Source: Agroathelia rolfsii (taxonomy: Eukaryota; Basidiomycota; Agaricomycetes; Amylocorticiales; Amylocorticiaceae). Taken from it: a DNA stretch of 64,000 bases. The translations under genes and the position numbers were made by a program. Within the stretch, counting starts at the first letter, position 1, and every line of letters begins with the position of its first letter. The stretch is from assembly GCA_018343915.1 (NCBI GenBank), contig JABRWF010000003.1:3410001-3474000 (forward strand), read 5' to 3'. Under the pieces are notes generated by a model. It had not been told where the DNA came from. It saw only the letters and a program-made list of their open reading frames with translations, and searched no databases. Positions 21,558-33,369 of this stretch are shown piece after piece.

Positions 21558-23467
21558 CTACGCTGGCGCGGATGGCGGTGTCGATGGCACTGCAGCTACA
21601 GCACCCGCCGTAGCACTAGCACCGCCCTGAGTCTGCTCCTGACCAGGCTGGGGTGGCGGAGCACCACTAAGCGCACCGAGCGCGCCCCAGAGGTTCGCTG
21701 GCATCTCGCGCGCAGCGGCTTTCTTCATCTCCTCCTGCTCGCGATCGAGCTCAGCCTTGTTCTTGCGGATGAACTCTTGCTCCTCGCGGTACTGCCACTG
21801 CGCCTCGCGACGTTTTTGCTCAAGATAAGTTAGTGGCTCAGGTCCACTCTGGGGCTGTGATTTCAGAGTGGTGAGGGGCATCAGTAAGATGCACGATGTG
21901 TGTTGGCATGCTAGCATGACTCACAGCAGTAGGTCCACCAAAGAGCTTGCTGAGGGTGAAACCACCTTGTGAAAGGCCAGATCCTGAACGCCATTCCTCG
22001 AGGAACTTTTCTTTAGCTTCGGCTTCCTTTGTGGCGTACTCGATGGGGATGTTCTTGTCCTTGTACGCACTAATGACAGGGCGCACGTCAGGCGTTTTGT
22101 AGATAGCAAGAGCTATTCCAACCGGCGTAAGTTAGAACACTTTTTTTTCATTTCGAAGATAAAATGTAATGTTGACGTACATTCCAAGAAAGGAATCATA
22201 GCAATAAGTCCTCTGTCCTTGGGATCACCTGTCCATTTAGGAATCACAACTGAGTTTTCAGGGTGTGTAGAGGTATGCTCCTCGTGTGCGTCAAGGAGGA
22301 CGACTTTGGAGAGATCGCGGTTCAGGTAGGACAAATCCTATTTACGGAGCCACGTTCAGTGATTGAGCGTCAACAACAACAGAGGAAGAGTTGACCTTGA
22401 CAGTCTTGCCATCTACGCGGCGTGTTGCCTCACGATACAGCCGATGGGAGATGTAGAAGTTATAAGGGTCAAGGGCAATGGTGATAGGCTCTGCCGTCTA
22501 TCACACGGAGTAAACATCAGAGAAGCTGCACAGTTGTAAGAAAAAGGGACGTACGTAATTGTTTTGGGTTGTAAATATCACAATCTCGTAGAACTGCGAC
22601 AAATATCCGATAAAGTAGTCCACACCAGGTCGCTTCGCCGTTCTCCAGCCTTTTTGGCGCTAGATTCCTGGATTGAATGATTGGTTTGACGTCTAGCAAG
22701 GAAGTACACTTACGTCCCACGTAGACGTAACAAGTAAATCGTCTATGGAAATCAAGAGCGTATACGGCTTTTGCTGTGGTATAGGCGGTGGCAGCAGCTC
22801 CGACCAAACAGGTTCGACGAAGTACTATATCAACAGAAATTTAAGCACACAGCCCAGACCGTTAAGTCGATCAGGGATTATACTGACACTGAAGAACTCG
22901 GAGAAACGAGATTTAGTACGACCGAACCGTGTCGAGGGAGCATTTTCAATCGTCTAGACAGTATGAGCAAGGTACAATTCCCATTGTAAGTACCAAACTT
23001 GGAGATGTGGACGACCGCCGGATACATACAAGCTTGCGCTTCTTGAGCTCCTCTTCCTCCCAGTCACGACCCATATCATACACGGCCAATCCACCGGCAA
23101 CAGCAAGTACACCGAGTGCGACACGTCCCAAGAAGCGTCTCCGCTTCTCGATGGATGACATTGAGTTTTCACTGGAGCGTGCGCCCGTGCGTCCACGCTC
23201 TTGCGCCGGCTCTTCCACCACAGGTGAAAAATCCAAACTTAATGTCTGCGCCGGAGGCGGTGTCGCAGTGGCATCGTTAGTTGATGCAGACCCGGACGGT
23301 TCAGACGGCGAGGATGAGGGCGGCGGTGTGTTAGCGGAGGACGAAGGCGCGGCTGATGGACTAGCAGACGCGTTGGACTTGGGTGGTTGGGGGGTTTTGC
23401 TGGATGCGTATCTTACAGACGCCCATGTAGACTGGCGAGACTGGCGAAGAAGACGAGTAGCATACAT
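21558..23467 (-). CDS. TIM50: Mitochondrial import translocase subunit Tim50
   Basis: About eight exons on the minus strand, start ATG 23467-23465 ([20 protein letters not shown], an Arg-rich mitochondrial presequence), stop TAG 21560-21558. A Ser/Pro linker is followed by one membrane helix ([20 protein letters not shown]) and the C-terminal FCP1-like domain: [18 protein letters not shown], then [47 protein letters not shown] and [19 protein letters not shown]. The tail is Pro/Ala/Gln-rich. Tim50 is the presequence receptor of the TIM23 complex, with its domain in the intermembrane space. The HAD phosphatase DxDx[TV] motif reads SIDDLLVTS, so the first Asp is not conserved, as is usual for a receptor rather than an enzyme. 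The intron acceptor before CGC CAA AAA was chosen because it restores [14 protein letters not shown]. Confidence 0.93.
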
Positions 23468-24313
23468 GACCACGACGGGACGACTGGAAAGACCGAATTC
23501 GGCCAATGAGCCAAAAGTCCACGAATTTCTCTGGCATGTCACGTGGCTGTGCGCAATTGGCGCATGTTACGTAAACACATAGCACTGGTGGCTGGCAATC
23601 CCAAGAGCATCTATCCAAGCGCTATCTATTACAGCAGGTGTGCTCGGGACATGTGGCGAATGTAGAACTTTTGATGGTGCATCTCCGTACCGGTGCCCCC
23701 ATATGCATATAATCTACCTTTTTATCCTTCTCGGTTGTTTGATAGGAGCAGGTAGGAGAGTTTCAGCTGATTGCCACAATGGGTCTCGTAATTCATGGAG
23801 GCTGGAACCCGCTGGATTAATGTTTATTTGCAGAATTTTTTTCTATGCTTGAATCATCATCGCTTGTACCCCTCACGCATGAGACAATTATTTTTGATCC
23901 CGCTAACCAACATGCATAACGATACATATGTTGAGCCTGCAGAATTTTCTCACCCACCGATTTGGCATATAACTAGCTGGGTTATATTCCCCGCTTACTT
24001 TTCATAGGAAATTGCCTCTGTTTCAAAGATCTTCTCGGCAAACCAAGATGAGGTATGGAAAATTTCCAGGTCACAAATGTGATCCAAGGCATGGCCCAGC
24101 ATTTTACTATTTCTCTTCACGATATGAATGCAAACCACACCTGACCTCGTAGTCACTCTTTATCAAAGGCAGTGAGCAGACTCGGCGTGCACTCATATAA
24201 ATTGCTTCTCTTATCTTACAGCAGCGGTTCAGCTTTGGACATGATTGATGCATGATCACTTGGGTAGTATCTGGGCATGATGATTCCCTAATCCAAGTAC
24301 TATGGACCATGTA
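23468..24313. other. Upstream region of TIM50 and transposon flank
   Basis: About 845 bp between the TIM50 start and the left end of the transposon. It is AT-rich on the right, with short overlapping open frames only. No gene or RNA recognised. The TIM50 promoter must lie near 23468-23700. Confidence 0.4.
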
Positions 24314-25075
24314 CAGTGGTATGCAAAAAACTTGCCATGCCTTGTTTGTCAACTTTCCTCATGTTCCAACCAGGGACGTCACGAGAGACAAATTACAAAG
24401 AGAGAGAGAACTGGTATGAAATGTTGATTGCCTGTCCTACTTAGCTACATATATGGTCCGTATTTATACCTATCCTAAGATAAAAATCACAAGCATACAA
24501 ATGTAAGAAAATCAGCTGAAGAATGTAAACATATTCTTTGTGGAATGGAAACCTGTCGTAAACTAATACCAAGGAATGAAGCAAATAAGAAATATTGAAC
24601 ACAATGTGACGGGTGTCATATCACCAAACCTGTCAGCCTCACTATTTTTCTCTGGAGAGTCAAACATTACAGGAAGTTAAAATAAAATTTGCTTGAACTA
24701 AAGATTTTCCCTTGAGGCTGTAGAATTCCGTGAAGTTGGCCAAATTTGTACTAGATGGCTGATTTTACCCTTTTTGGCCAACCTCACGGAATTCTACAGC
24801 CTCAAGGGAAAATCTTTAGTTCAAGCAAATTTTATTTTAACTTTCTGTAATGTTTGACTCTCCAGAGAAAAAATAGTGAGGCCTCAAATAAATTCAGAAA
24901 TAGAACCTGGGAAATTTCATTAAATCTACCCAACTTAGATCTGGCTAATTACAGAGGGTACAGAAACCCTGATTAGCTCTACAGTATGCTACATGGATTT
25001 TTATTTGACATAAATCTGTGCAAAGGTGAGGGAAGTTGACAAACAGGGCACGGCAAGTTTTTTTGCACGCCACTG
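24314..25075. mobile_element. Non-autonomous TA-flanked DNA transposon (MITE-like)
   Basis: The left terminus CAGTGGTATGCAAAAAACTT (24314 on) and the right terminus, read in reverse from 25075 as CAGTGGCGTGCAAAAAAACT, are inverted repeats of about 47 bp, extending through CTTGCC, TGTTTGTCAACTT and CCTCA with few mismatches. Both ends are flanked by TA (24312-24313 and 25076-25077), the target duplication of Tc1/mariner-type elements. The 762-bp interior has no transposase frame, so it would need a transposase from elsewhere. The family assignment rests on TIR start and TA duplication only. A large hairpin sits inside (24636-24882). Confidence 0.82.
24636..24882. repeat. Near-perfect 247-bp inverted repeat (hairpin) inside the transposon
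   Basis: Left arm 24636-24744 (GCCTCACTATTTTTCTCTGG ... TTGGCCAAA) and right arm 24773-24882 are complements over about 109 bp, with only two substitutions and a one-base length difference in the T-run. The spacer is 28 nt. Transcribed on either strand it would form a long double-stranded stem. Confidence 0.9.
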
Positions 25076-26089
25076 TATTTAATGTTTATTATCGGCATGA
25101 TACAAACATTGATAATGCTCGCCGCCGGTAGTGTCCCTAAATATTACTTTTGTTTCTCTCCCAATAACAGCGGTTTCCCATGAGGAAATGCAAGAGAAAG
25201 CCGATTGATATAGAGCCTGGAGGTAATATGGGAGGTGTCGCCTAGGATACACGCGCATAATGAGCAAATAATCGACCGTCTATCGCTGCGGCCACTTGTT
25301 TTTATGCTGATTCTGCCTGTGATACGGAGGCAAAAAAAACTGCACTGCCACGATGAAATAATATAGGGTCCGACAATCCGACATTGCGTCGCACGTTCAC
25401 CAGCATATTCAGCATACACGTATCTCATATCCTCCTCCTCGCTGATACTGTCGTGTTATCGACCCTGTATTTATGTACTTAGTATCTAGAGACAGAATCC
25501 CTCGGAGAAACCTCAGTACCCTATAATGCCTAGTGTTTTGCTCGTGTTCGATATGTAAACGCAGCGTGGCTCGCTACACGACACCATTGCGACTTGGCCG
25601 ACGGCTCTGGCGTGTGGACCGCTGCCACTCAGTGGTCGCTAATTGTATGCTATGGGACAAAAAATAGGAGATGTAAGAAAACACGCGATGATGGTGATGA
25701 AGGGAGATGATGATGGCCTTCTGGCGTTATCAGGCCCTGTGCTTTTTTGCTTCCATATTATCCCCAGAAATTTCGACGGCAAAAAGAGACATATATAAGC
25801 GTACCTTGTCGCCGTCGTCTCAGTCTCCCAGCAACACATCCCTCACCCGCTCTTCACGCTCTAACAGATCTATCTTCGACAACCCCCCCTTCATTCACAA
25901 AGAACTCTTCCAGAGTTTCTAGTGCATGTACTCGAACCAACTCGGTAGCAGACACAACCCCCACCGTGGTTCCAAGCACACCAGCCCAGGCTTCATCATA
26001 AACTTCTGATTCCCCCCTATTCCTCTGGTCTTTTACACATCTCTTCGTCGTTTCTTATAAATCCTATATATATATAAAATCAATATACA
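25076..26089. promoter_or_regulatory. Intergenic and promoter/leader of INO1
   Basis: About 1 kb. The right third is pyrimidine-rich (CTCTTCACGCTC, CCCCCCTTCATTC), ending in a TATATATATAAAATC stretch at about 26066-26080 just before the ATG, typical of a strongly expressed fungal gene. No canonical inositol-responsive element was recognised. The left part shows no gene. Confidence 0.45.
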
Positions 26090-27924
26090 ATGGCCCCGGC
26101 ATCGTCATCTGGAATTTCTACGCCCACGTCGCAGTTGGAGTCTTTCTTGCCCGTGCATCCCACGGCCGCCCGCCGTCCTGAGGCGATCGTCGTGCAGTCG
26201 GAGAACACCGTCTACACGGATGATTTCATCACGTCCAAGTACTTCAACCGTGGTGCCGACGTGACGGTCGCGAATGGCCAGTTCACCGTCGTGCCCACCG
26301 TGCAGCCGTATGAGTTCCAGACGGCGCGCAAGGTCGGCAAAACTGGGTATGTATCTGGCGCGATTATATACAATCTTGGACGAATAGCTGATGCGTATGT
26401 TTTTTTTTTTTTTTTTTCTTTTCTTTTTCTCTTTCTCGATAGCTTGATGATGGTCGGCCTGGGTGGCAACAACGGCACCACGCTTTGCGCTACCATCCTC
26501 GCCAACCGGCACAATATCACCTGGCACACCAAGAACGGCCTGCAGCAGCCCAACTACATCGGCTCGCTCCTGCGCGGTTCGACGGTGCGCATCGGCACTG
26601 AGCCCGGAACGGGCAAAGAAGTGCACGTGCCCATCTCGGATGTGCTGCCCATGGTGCACCCGAACGACCTCGTCCTCGGCGGCTGGGACATCTCCGGACT
26701 GCCGATGGACCAGGCGATGGAGCGCGCCAAGGTGCTCGACTATGATCTGCAGCGCCAGGTGAGGCCGTACATGGCCGAGCTCGGGCGCCCCCTGCCGTCG
26801 ATCTACTACCCCGATTTTATCGCTGCCAATCAGGAGGCGCGCGCAGACAACGTCGTGCCCGGCACGGACAAGCAAGCGCACCTGGAGCACATTCGGGCCG
26901 ACATCCGCCGCTTCAAGGCCGAGCACGACCTCGACCGCGTCGTCGTGTTCTGGACGGCCAACACGGAGCGCTACAGCGACATCATCCCGGGCGTGAACGA
27001 TACGGCGGCGAACCTGCTGCGCGCGATTGAAGGCTCGCACTCGGAGGTGTCGCCCTCGACGCTCTTCGCCGTTGCGGCCATCCTTGAGGGCGAGCCGTTC
27101 GTCAATGGTGCGCCGCAGAACACGTTCGTGCCGGGCGTGATCGAGCTTGCCGAGCGGGAACGCTCCTTCATCGGCGGCGACGACCTCAAGTCGGGCCAGA
27201 CCAAGCTCAAGTCCGTCCTGGCCGAGTTCCTCGTCAACGCGGGCATCAAGCCACTCTCGATCGCGAGCTACAACCATCTGGGCAATAACGATGGGCATAA
27301 CTTGAGCGCTGAGCCGCAGTTCAAGAGCAAGGAGATCAGCAAGAGTAGCGTCGTGGATGACATGGTCAATGCGAACCGTCTGTTGTACAAGGCGCCCGAG
27401 GTCGGGGCCAAGGGCAAGGCAGCCAAGGGCGAGCATCCGGACCACATCGTCGTGATCAAGTATGTGCCTGCCGTGGGCGACTCGAAGCGGGCCATCGATG
27501 AGTACTACTCGGAGATCTTCTGCGGTGGCAGGCAGACGATCAACATCTTCAACGAGTGCGAGGTATGTTTTATTTGTCATTTTTCATCTTGAAATGGACT
27601 AGTTTAGCTGACGGGGGGGGGGGACCTGTCACAATGTAGGATTCGTTGTTGGCCACACCGCTCATTCTGGACTTGACCATCCTCACGGAGCTGCTTTCGC
27701 GCATCCGTTATCGTGACCTGTCTAAGAACGAGACTGCCGAGTTCGCTCCTCTCTACCCCGTGCTTTCGTTGCTCTCGTACATGCTCAAGGCTCCGCTCGT
27801 CAAGCCTGGCACCGACGTCATCAACAGTCTGAACAGGCAGCGCAACGCACTCGAAGGATTCCTCAAGGCCTGTATCGGAATTGAGGGCAGTAGCGACTTG
27901 TTACTCGAGACCAGGATCTGGTAG
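26090..27924 (+). CDS. INO1: Inositol-3-phosphate synthase
   Basis: Three exons: 26090-26346, 26443-27562 and 27640-27924, giving 553 residues, close to the usual fungal length (about 530). The NAD-binding loop reads [20 protein letters not shown] and is followed by [102 protein letters not shown] and [20 protein letters not shown]. It converts glucose-6-phosphate to 1D-myo-inositol-3-phosphate with NAD+, the first step of inositol synthesis for phosphoinositides and inositol sphingolipids. The first intron (96 nt) contains a run of 17 T before its acceptor. Codon use is strongly G/C-ending and unlike the neighbours, suggesting high expression. The same bias leaves the opposite strand open for about 490 codons. 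Confidence 0.97.
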
Positions 27925-29546
27925 AGTTGCATGCAGGGGAAGATGTGGGATATACTTGATGGAGAGAGGATTCAACATCGTCTCACCGCTCACGAGCTTG
28001 AACTTAGGCTTGTGATTTTGAATTTCTTGATATGAAGTCACGACCGCTCAACCGGTCCAAAGTTAGTGGCTTATAGCCTATCTTTTGTTGTGTCTACTGT
28101 TACCGTCCCTTTTCGATTAGATTAGAAAAATCATTACATCATGTTTTCCTTCTCTTGCTGTGTATAATCGCGTGAACTAATAGCCTCCTATCAAGGATTG
28201 GCAAGTGCTTAAGGCGCTAGTCGAACGTTGATATCTCCCCTGACTGAAAGCCCTTGTTTTTACGACGACTTTTGTAACGAAGTTTATCCGTACTATCGTC
28301 TTGTGTTCATTGGGCCATTAGTCTCGGTTGAGAAAGAAGAGATGGATCATCACGGCATTGTCGCACTTCTGGGCTTGGCAAGCGGCGGGGTTCAGTGACC
28401 TATAGCAACTCCTTTCCTCCCGTCTTCTCTATACTTGCCTCTAGGCCATGATGATGATGATGATGATGATGATAATGATGGTGCTGGTGGGCGAATGGAC
28501 TCGGTACCTCGAAAGACATATAACTTCATAGGCCAAATGACATGGCCGATTGACCCGAGGAGTGTATTGCCCTGACCACTGCGCTGGCACTCCGGTTCGG
28601 GTGCGCATGGTGACTCTCTTCTCTTCGCAAGCCAGAACCAAGATGCGGGGCATGAGTCGAAGATGACTCGTGATAGACTGATGAATGGATGGATGAACGC
28701 ATAAGATAGTTCACGGGGTCCGTCTGGTGCTTAGGCCTTAGGGCTTGCAGCGCTTATGATTCTGGTTTTGCTTTTTCTTCAGATGACTACTGGTTTTGTT
28801 TTTGGTATCCTCAGATCTGCTAGCTGGGGTGGGGCTTCCCCTCTGCCTCTGCCTGTTCCGTTCTCGGACTGTGAAGAAGTAAGTTACTTCCTTTTGGTTT
28901 CCTACGCTTGCGACCGTGAATACAAATGTAATGGGTAACCATGGCGTGGCTCCACTGTAGCGCACTGCTTGTACTTGTACACATCCGATCTTTCTCTCGC
29001 AAACAAAAAGGATCCGAATAGCGGCACAAGTCTTGTGATACTCAATGCAGATGCAATGCAGCAAGAACACAAAGGATAGCATGTGCCCCCCTCATCGGAT
29101 GTTCCTCGTATTTATCAACCAACATTCATTCTGTCCTATCAGAACCTTCCATTATCATCATCATCTCTGTCTATCCTAATTCAGCGGCCTCTTTGACTCT
29201 TCGCCCGCTTCTCTATGTCCTACATCAAAAATAATAATAATAATCAAAATCCTCCTTAATGCGATCACACGGCAAGGTCCCCCCAATGGTATAGCATCAC
29301 TAGCAATTAATCTTCATCGCCTCATGCGGAATGACCGCACATACTTGTAAGCTTTGCGGCACATATCCAGGGATTCCTGGCCTGGCCAATTGTAAGGGTA
29401 GCAGCATTCCATAACATCATCAGGAAGATCCCGGCCAAGAGTTTATAAGGCTACCCCTACGCAAGGATGCCAAGCTTGCCCGGGTGCTCTCCCTTCGGCA
29501 TCATCCCCTTTGCATTTATCTGCTCTTAGAGCACTAGGCAATCCCA
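27925..29546. other. Intergenic region, INO1 3' flank to ceramidase promoter
   Basis: About 1.6 kb, one of the longer gene-free stretches. A trinucleotide (ATG)n/(CAT)n microsatellite lies at about 28447-28483 and an AATAAT run near 29230-29243. Short overlapping frames on both strands around 28730-29080 show no protein motif. The last 100 bp should hold the ceramidase promoter. Nothing else seen. Confidence 0.45.
28447..28483. repeat. (ATG)n trinucleotide microsatellite
   Basis: About eight consecutive ATG units followed by an interrupted unit (ATAATGATGG), in non-coding sequence downstream of INO1. Confidence 0.8.
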
Positions 29547-32500
29547 ATGTACTTCAAGGCTCGCTCACTTGCGCGCCGCCTCGCCGCGACGCTCTTCCTC
29601 GCCGGCATACTCGTGCAAGAAAGCGCGAGTGCATCATCGAGCCCTTACCTCTTGGGTCTCGGTACGCGCAATTTGCTGCCCACTGTACATGCATACATTT
29701 TATGCTAATGTATTCCTCTTTTTTTTCTTCTTTCCCCCACCAATTACCAAGGTGTCGGTGATGTCACGGGGTAAGTTTCTGGATCCTCTTGGCTTGCGTC
29801 TCTCCAAAAAGGCTAATGAACGGATCCGTTCTATGGCAGCCCCGTGGTAGAGACGAACATGATGGGCTATGCCGATCTGTCCCAGACAGACACGGGCCTG
29901 CACATGCGCCAGAGGAGTCGTGCATTCATCATTGCCGAGGCTGACAATCCCTCCAACATCGTCGTGTTTATCAATTCAGGTTTGTATATAGTTTTTGTTG
30001 AGCAAACGCCAAGCTCTTCTCTTCGGTGATAGTCATACTAATCATCATACTCATGCCGGCGATCATATAGACATTTGTATGGGCGATACCGGCGTTCGCC
30101 GTTCTATCGTGGGTAACCTAACTGCTGAGTACCCGCAGCTTTCTGCGTCTAACATTGCCTTCGTCGGCACACAGTAAGAATTATTGTTATCCATGCGCAT
30201 ATATCTAGTGAGCTGACAATCTGTTTGTACCTTGATCATAAAATAGCGCACACTCTGGTGTCGGTGGATACCTCGAGAACCTACTGCCTCAGATCACTGC
30301 ATTGGGCTATGTCTCTCAGACAGCAGACGCCATCGTCACGGGCTCCGTCCGTGCCGTACGCCAAGCATTCTCCAATCTTGCCCCGGGATCGTTGAGCTTG
30401 GGTAACGTCACCATCCTGAACGCGAACCGAAACCGATCCCCAACGGCGTACCTCGCCAACCCGGCCGAGGAGCGTGCGCAGTACCAGTATGACCAGGACA
30501 AGGACCTCACGTTGCTCAAGTTCACCGGCGAGGACGGCACTGATCGTGGCTTCCTGAGCTTCTTCGCTGTTCATGGCACGTCTCTATACGAGAACAATAC
30601 GCTCGTGAGTGGAGATAACAAGGGTATGGCGGCGTATCTGTATGAATGTACGTTTGGAATTTCTCTTACTCGATGACTTCCTTTGAAGCTGTTCCGCTGA
30701 TCGACGCCTGATCAATTTGAAGCTTATGTCGAGCCCAATTCAATTCCCGGGAACACGACGTTTATTGCTGGCTTCGTACAAGGTGCGCACGGCAGAAGGG
30801 GAGGAGGGCTATATTCATAGTCATCCCCTCCTCCAGAAATAGCCATTTTTATTTATAACAAGCACTTTTTTTTTGTTCATCACCTTCTTTTGCAGCTAAT
30901 GTTGGCGACACGAGCCCTAATACGCTCGGGGCCTTTTGTGAGAGTCCCGGTGAGGCTTGGGATGGTCTCTCATGCGAGGCAGATCATTCCACATGTGGAG
31001 GCTATACAGAAGATTGTCATGGCCGGTGAGTGATTGTACTTCAGTGGATTGATCTATTCTTCCAATGACAGACGCTAATTGCCACTGCCCTTGAAAATGT
31101 TAGTGGCCCTGGCTTCCCCGACTGCTTCAAGTCAAACGAAATCATTGGCTCGTACCAATTCCAAGGCGCACAGACGCTCATGGGCCAGTCGCTGGCGTCC
31201 GTATCCGGATCAGTCAGGAGTGTGCATATCTACATGAACATGTACGTCATCTCATCTTGAGTAATATAATTTGTTAATTTAGATTGCTCTATATCATATA
31301 GGTCTAGCCACACGTTCACGTTGGCCAACGGTACAACAGTGACAACCTGCCCGCCTGCCATGGGTCAGTGCACTGATGTTGTGTTATCTGATCTTATCTC
31401 GAATCCTAATCACGTGATATGTGGCTTCTTCAGGCTACTCTTTCGCTGGCGGCACGACGGACGGCCCGGGTGCGTTCGACTTTATTCAAGGCGACAATGC
31501 ATCCAATGTACAGTGAGTACATTGCCTATCATCTTCCCAAAAATATTTATTGTATCGAGACTGATGGTGTATTTTAAAATCAGGAATCCATTCTGGGAAA
31601 TCGTGAAAGGTTCGTTGTATTACTGTCATGGGACCCAGTTGTATGCTTACCGATAGAGATCAGGTGCTGTTACTCCTTACCCCAGCGCCGAACAGATCGC
31701 ATGCCAATACCCCAAGCCTATCCTGCTTAACACGGTTAGTAGTTCATCTTGTCACCCTTCATCATACGGCATGTAATCCTGATGCCTTTGTTACAGGGTT
31801 ATGCACATTGGCCATACGAATGGTCACCTTCAACGGTAGACATTCAGCTCCTGCGCGTGGGCAACTTTGTCATGCTCATCATCCCCGGAGAGCTGACTAC
31901 CATGTCTGGCCGGCGTATTCGGTATGTATACACCTCTTATATCAATTAAAAAAAAAAGGCCGATAGATCATGAATAAATGTAGTAACGCGGTTCGTGCCT
32001 CCTTGATCGCGAATGGCGTCATCGGCAACGATGCTTATGTTGTCGTGGCTGGCCCAGCGAATACGTGAGTGTTGCCACTATTGACAAAGATCTCTCTGAC
32101 TTTTGCTGATTGAAATGCAAATGCGTAGATATTCTCACTACATCGCCACCAGAGGTAAGTATTAGCATCTCGAGTAAAATTCACAAGTTCTCAAGCGTGA
32201 ACGATACCACCTCAGAGGAGTATGGTGTCCAGAGATATGAGGGCGCATCAACCATATACGGTCCATGTATGCGTCTCTATTTATTTATTTATTTTTTGAG
32301 GAAACATCTTACTCATCACAAATGGAAAAACACAGTCACACTCGAGGCATACATTGACAAGTACAGTAGCCTAGTGACATACCTCGCTGACAACGCTACT
32401 GGCACCCCGGCATCAGATCCTGCACCTCCCGAGCAGACATCCAAAGCCATCTCCCTCCAGGTCAGTTTTTTTGTTTTATTTTATTATCTCTACCAAGAGT

Positions 32501-33188
32501 GGGCAGTGTTTTAACAAGGGTCCTTTCTTGTAGACGCCCGTAATGTGAGCCTCTGAAGAACACAAGTTTGGCACATATACGGACCTCTTATTATATTCCT
32601 TTATAGTGTCGACAACCCGCCTTTGTTCACCAGCTTTGGCGACGTGATCGACGACGTGAGCAAGTCCTATTCGACAGGAGATACCGCTACTGCCACATTT
32701 GTCGGCGCTAACCCCAGAGTAAGAAAAGAAGAGAAAAATTATCATTTGAAAGTGGTTGTATTAATAACGATTGATGGTGACAGAACAACCTCCGTCTCGA
32801 GGGCACTTTCCTCACCGTCGATCGCCTCATTAGCGGTGTATGGACAACCTACCGCACAGACTCGCACCCATCTACAACTTATCAGTGGAACAGGACAGAT
32901 ACTGTGAGTAAATTAAAAGTCTTGTCTTCCATTATTAAATTTTGCGGATGCGAACATTGCTTAACATGGACGCACAGATTTTGGGAACCAGCACTGTCAC
33001 TCTCAGCTGGACTATCGAAAGCACTGCACCTTGTGAGTAACGCACTTTTGTACTTTTTATACGCACGCATGCTAAACAATGTCAAACTAGCTGGATCATA
33101 CCGCTTTACCTATTACGGAGACGCTAAAGCTCTCTCGGGTGATATCACGGCATTCACTGGTACCTCTTCTACGTTCACTGTTTCGTAA
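29547..33188 (+). CDS. Neutral ceramidase
   Basis: A gene with many (about 17) short introns, start ATG 29547, stop TAA 33186-33188, roughly 750 residues. The signal peptide (ARSLARRLAATLFLAGILVQ...SAS) is followed by the family opening LLGLGVGDVTGPVVETNMMG YADLSQ. The active-site segment NIAFVGTHAHSGVGGYLENL holds the nucleophile Ser of the [TS]H[AT]HSGxGG signature. Further blocks are FFAVHGTSLYENNTLVSGDN, VQANVGDTSPNTLGAFC, GPAFP-like GRGPGFPDCF, IPGELTTMSGRRIRNAVRAS, VVAGPANTYSHYIATREEY and VQRYEGASTIYGP. A C-terminal beta-sandwich runs to GTSSTFTVS. It hydrolyses the amide bond of ceramide to sphingosine and fatty acid at neutral pH, and is secreted or at the cell surface. It lies next to INO1, which also feeds inositol-sphingolipid metabolism, but shared regulation is only inference. 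It converges with dynamin copy 1, 181 bp away. Confidence 0.93.
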
Positions 33189-33369
33189 ATCGTTTTCGTT
33201 TTCTCTCTTTGGATTATCTTGTTTTTCTTGGAGACTGCTGTATACGCGCATCTCTCTACTTAGTAGTAAAATGTATTGTGACAATGGTATATACTGGAGT
33301 AAACAAGAAGGATCCGTTGCTATACAAGAGAAAGAAACACTAGATGGAATCGATTGGCAAGCTTGTTCA

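Noticed and set aside
22929..23582. 217-codon plus-strand frame over the TIM50 5' end
   Set aside because: Opposite-strand shadow of the Ser/Pro/Ala-rich presequence and linker of Tim50.
26105..27580. A 491-codon open frame on the minus strand, antisense to INO1
   Set aside because: It mirrors the strongly G/C-ending codon bias of INO1, is rich in Arg/His/Asp/Val as expected for a reverse-phase shadow, ignores the INO1 introns and has no domain.
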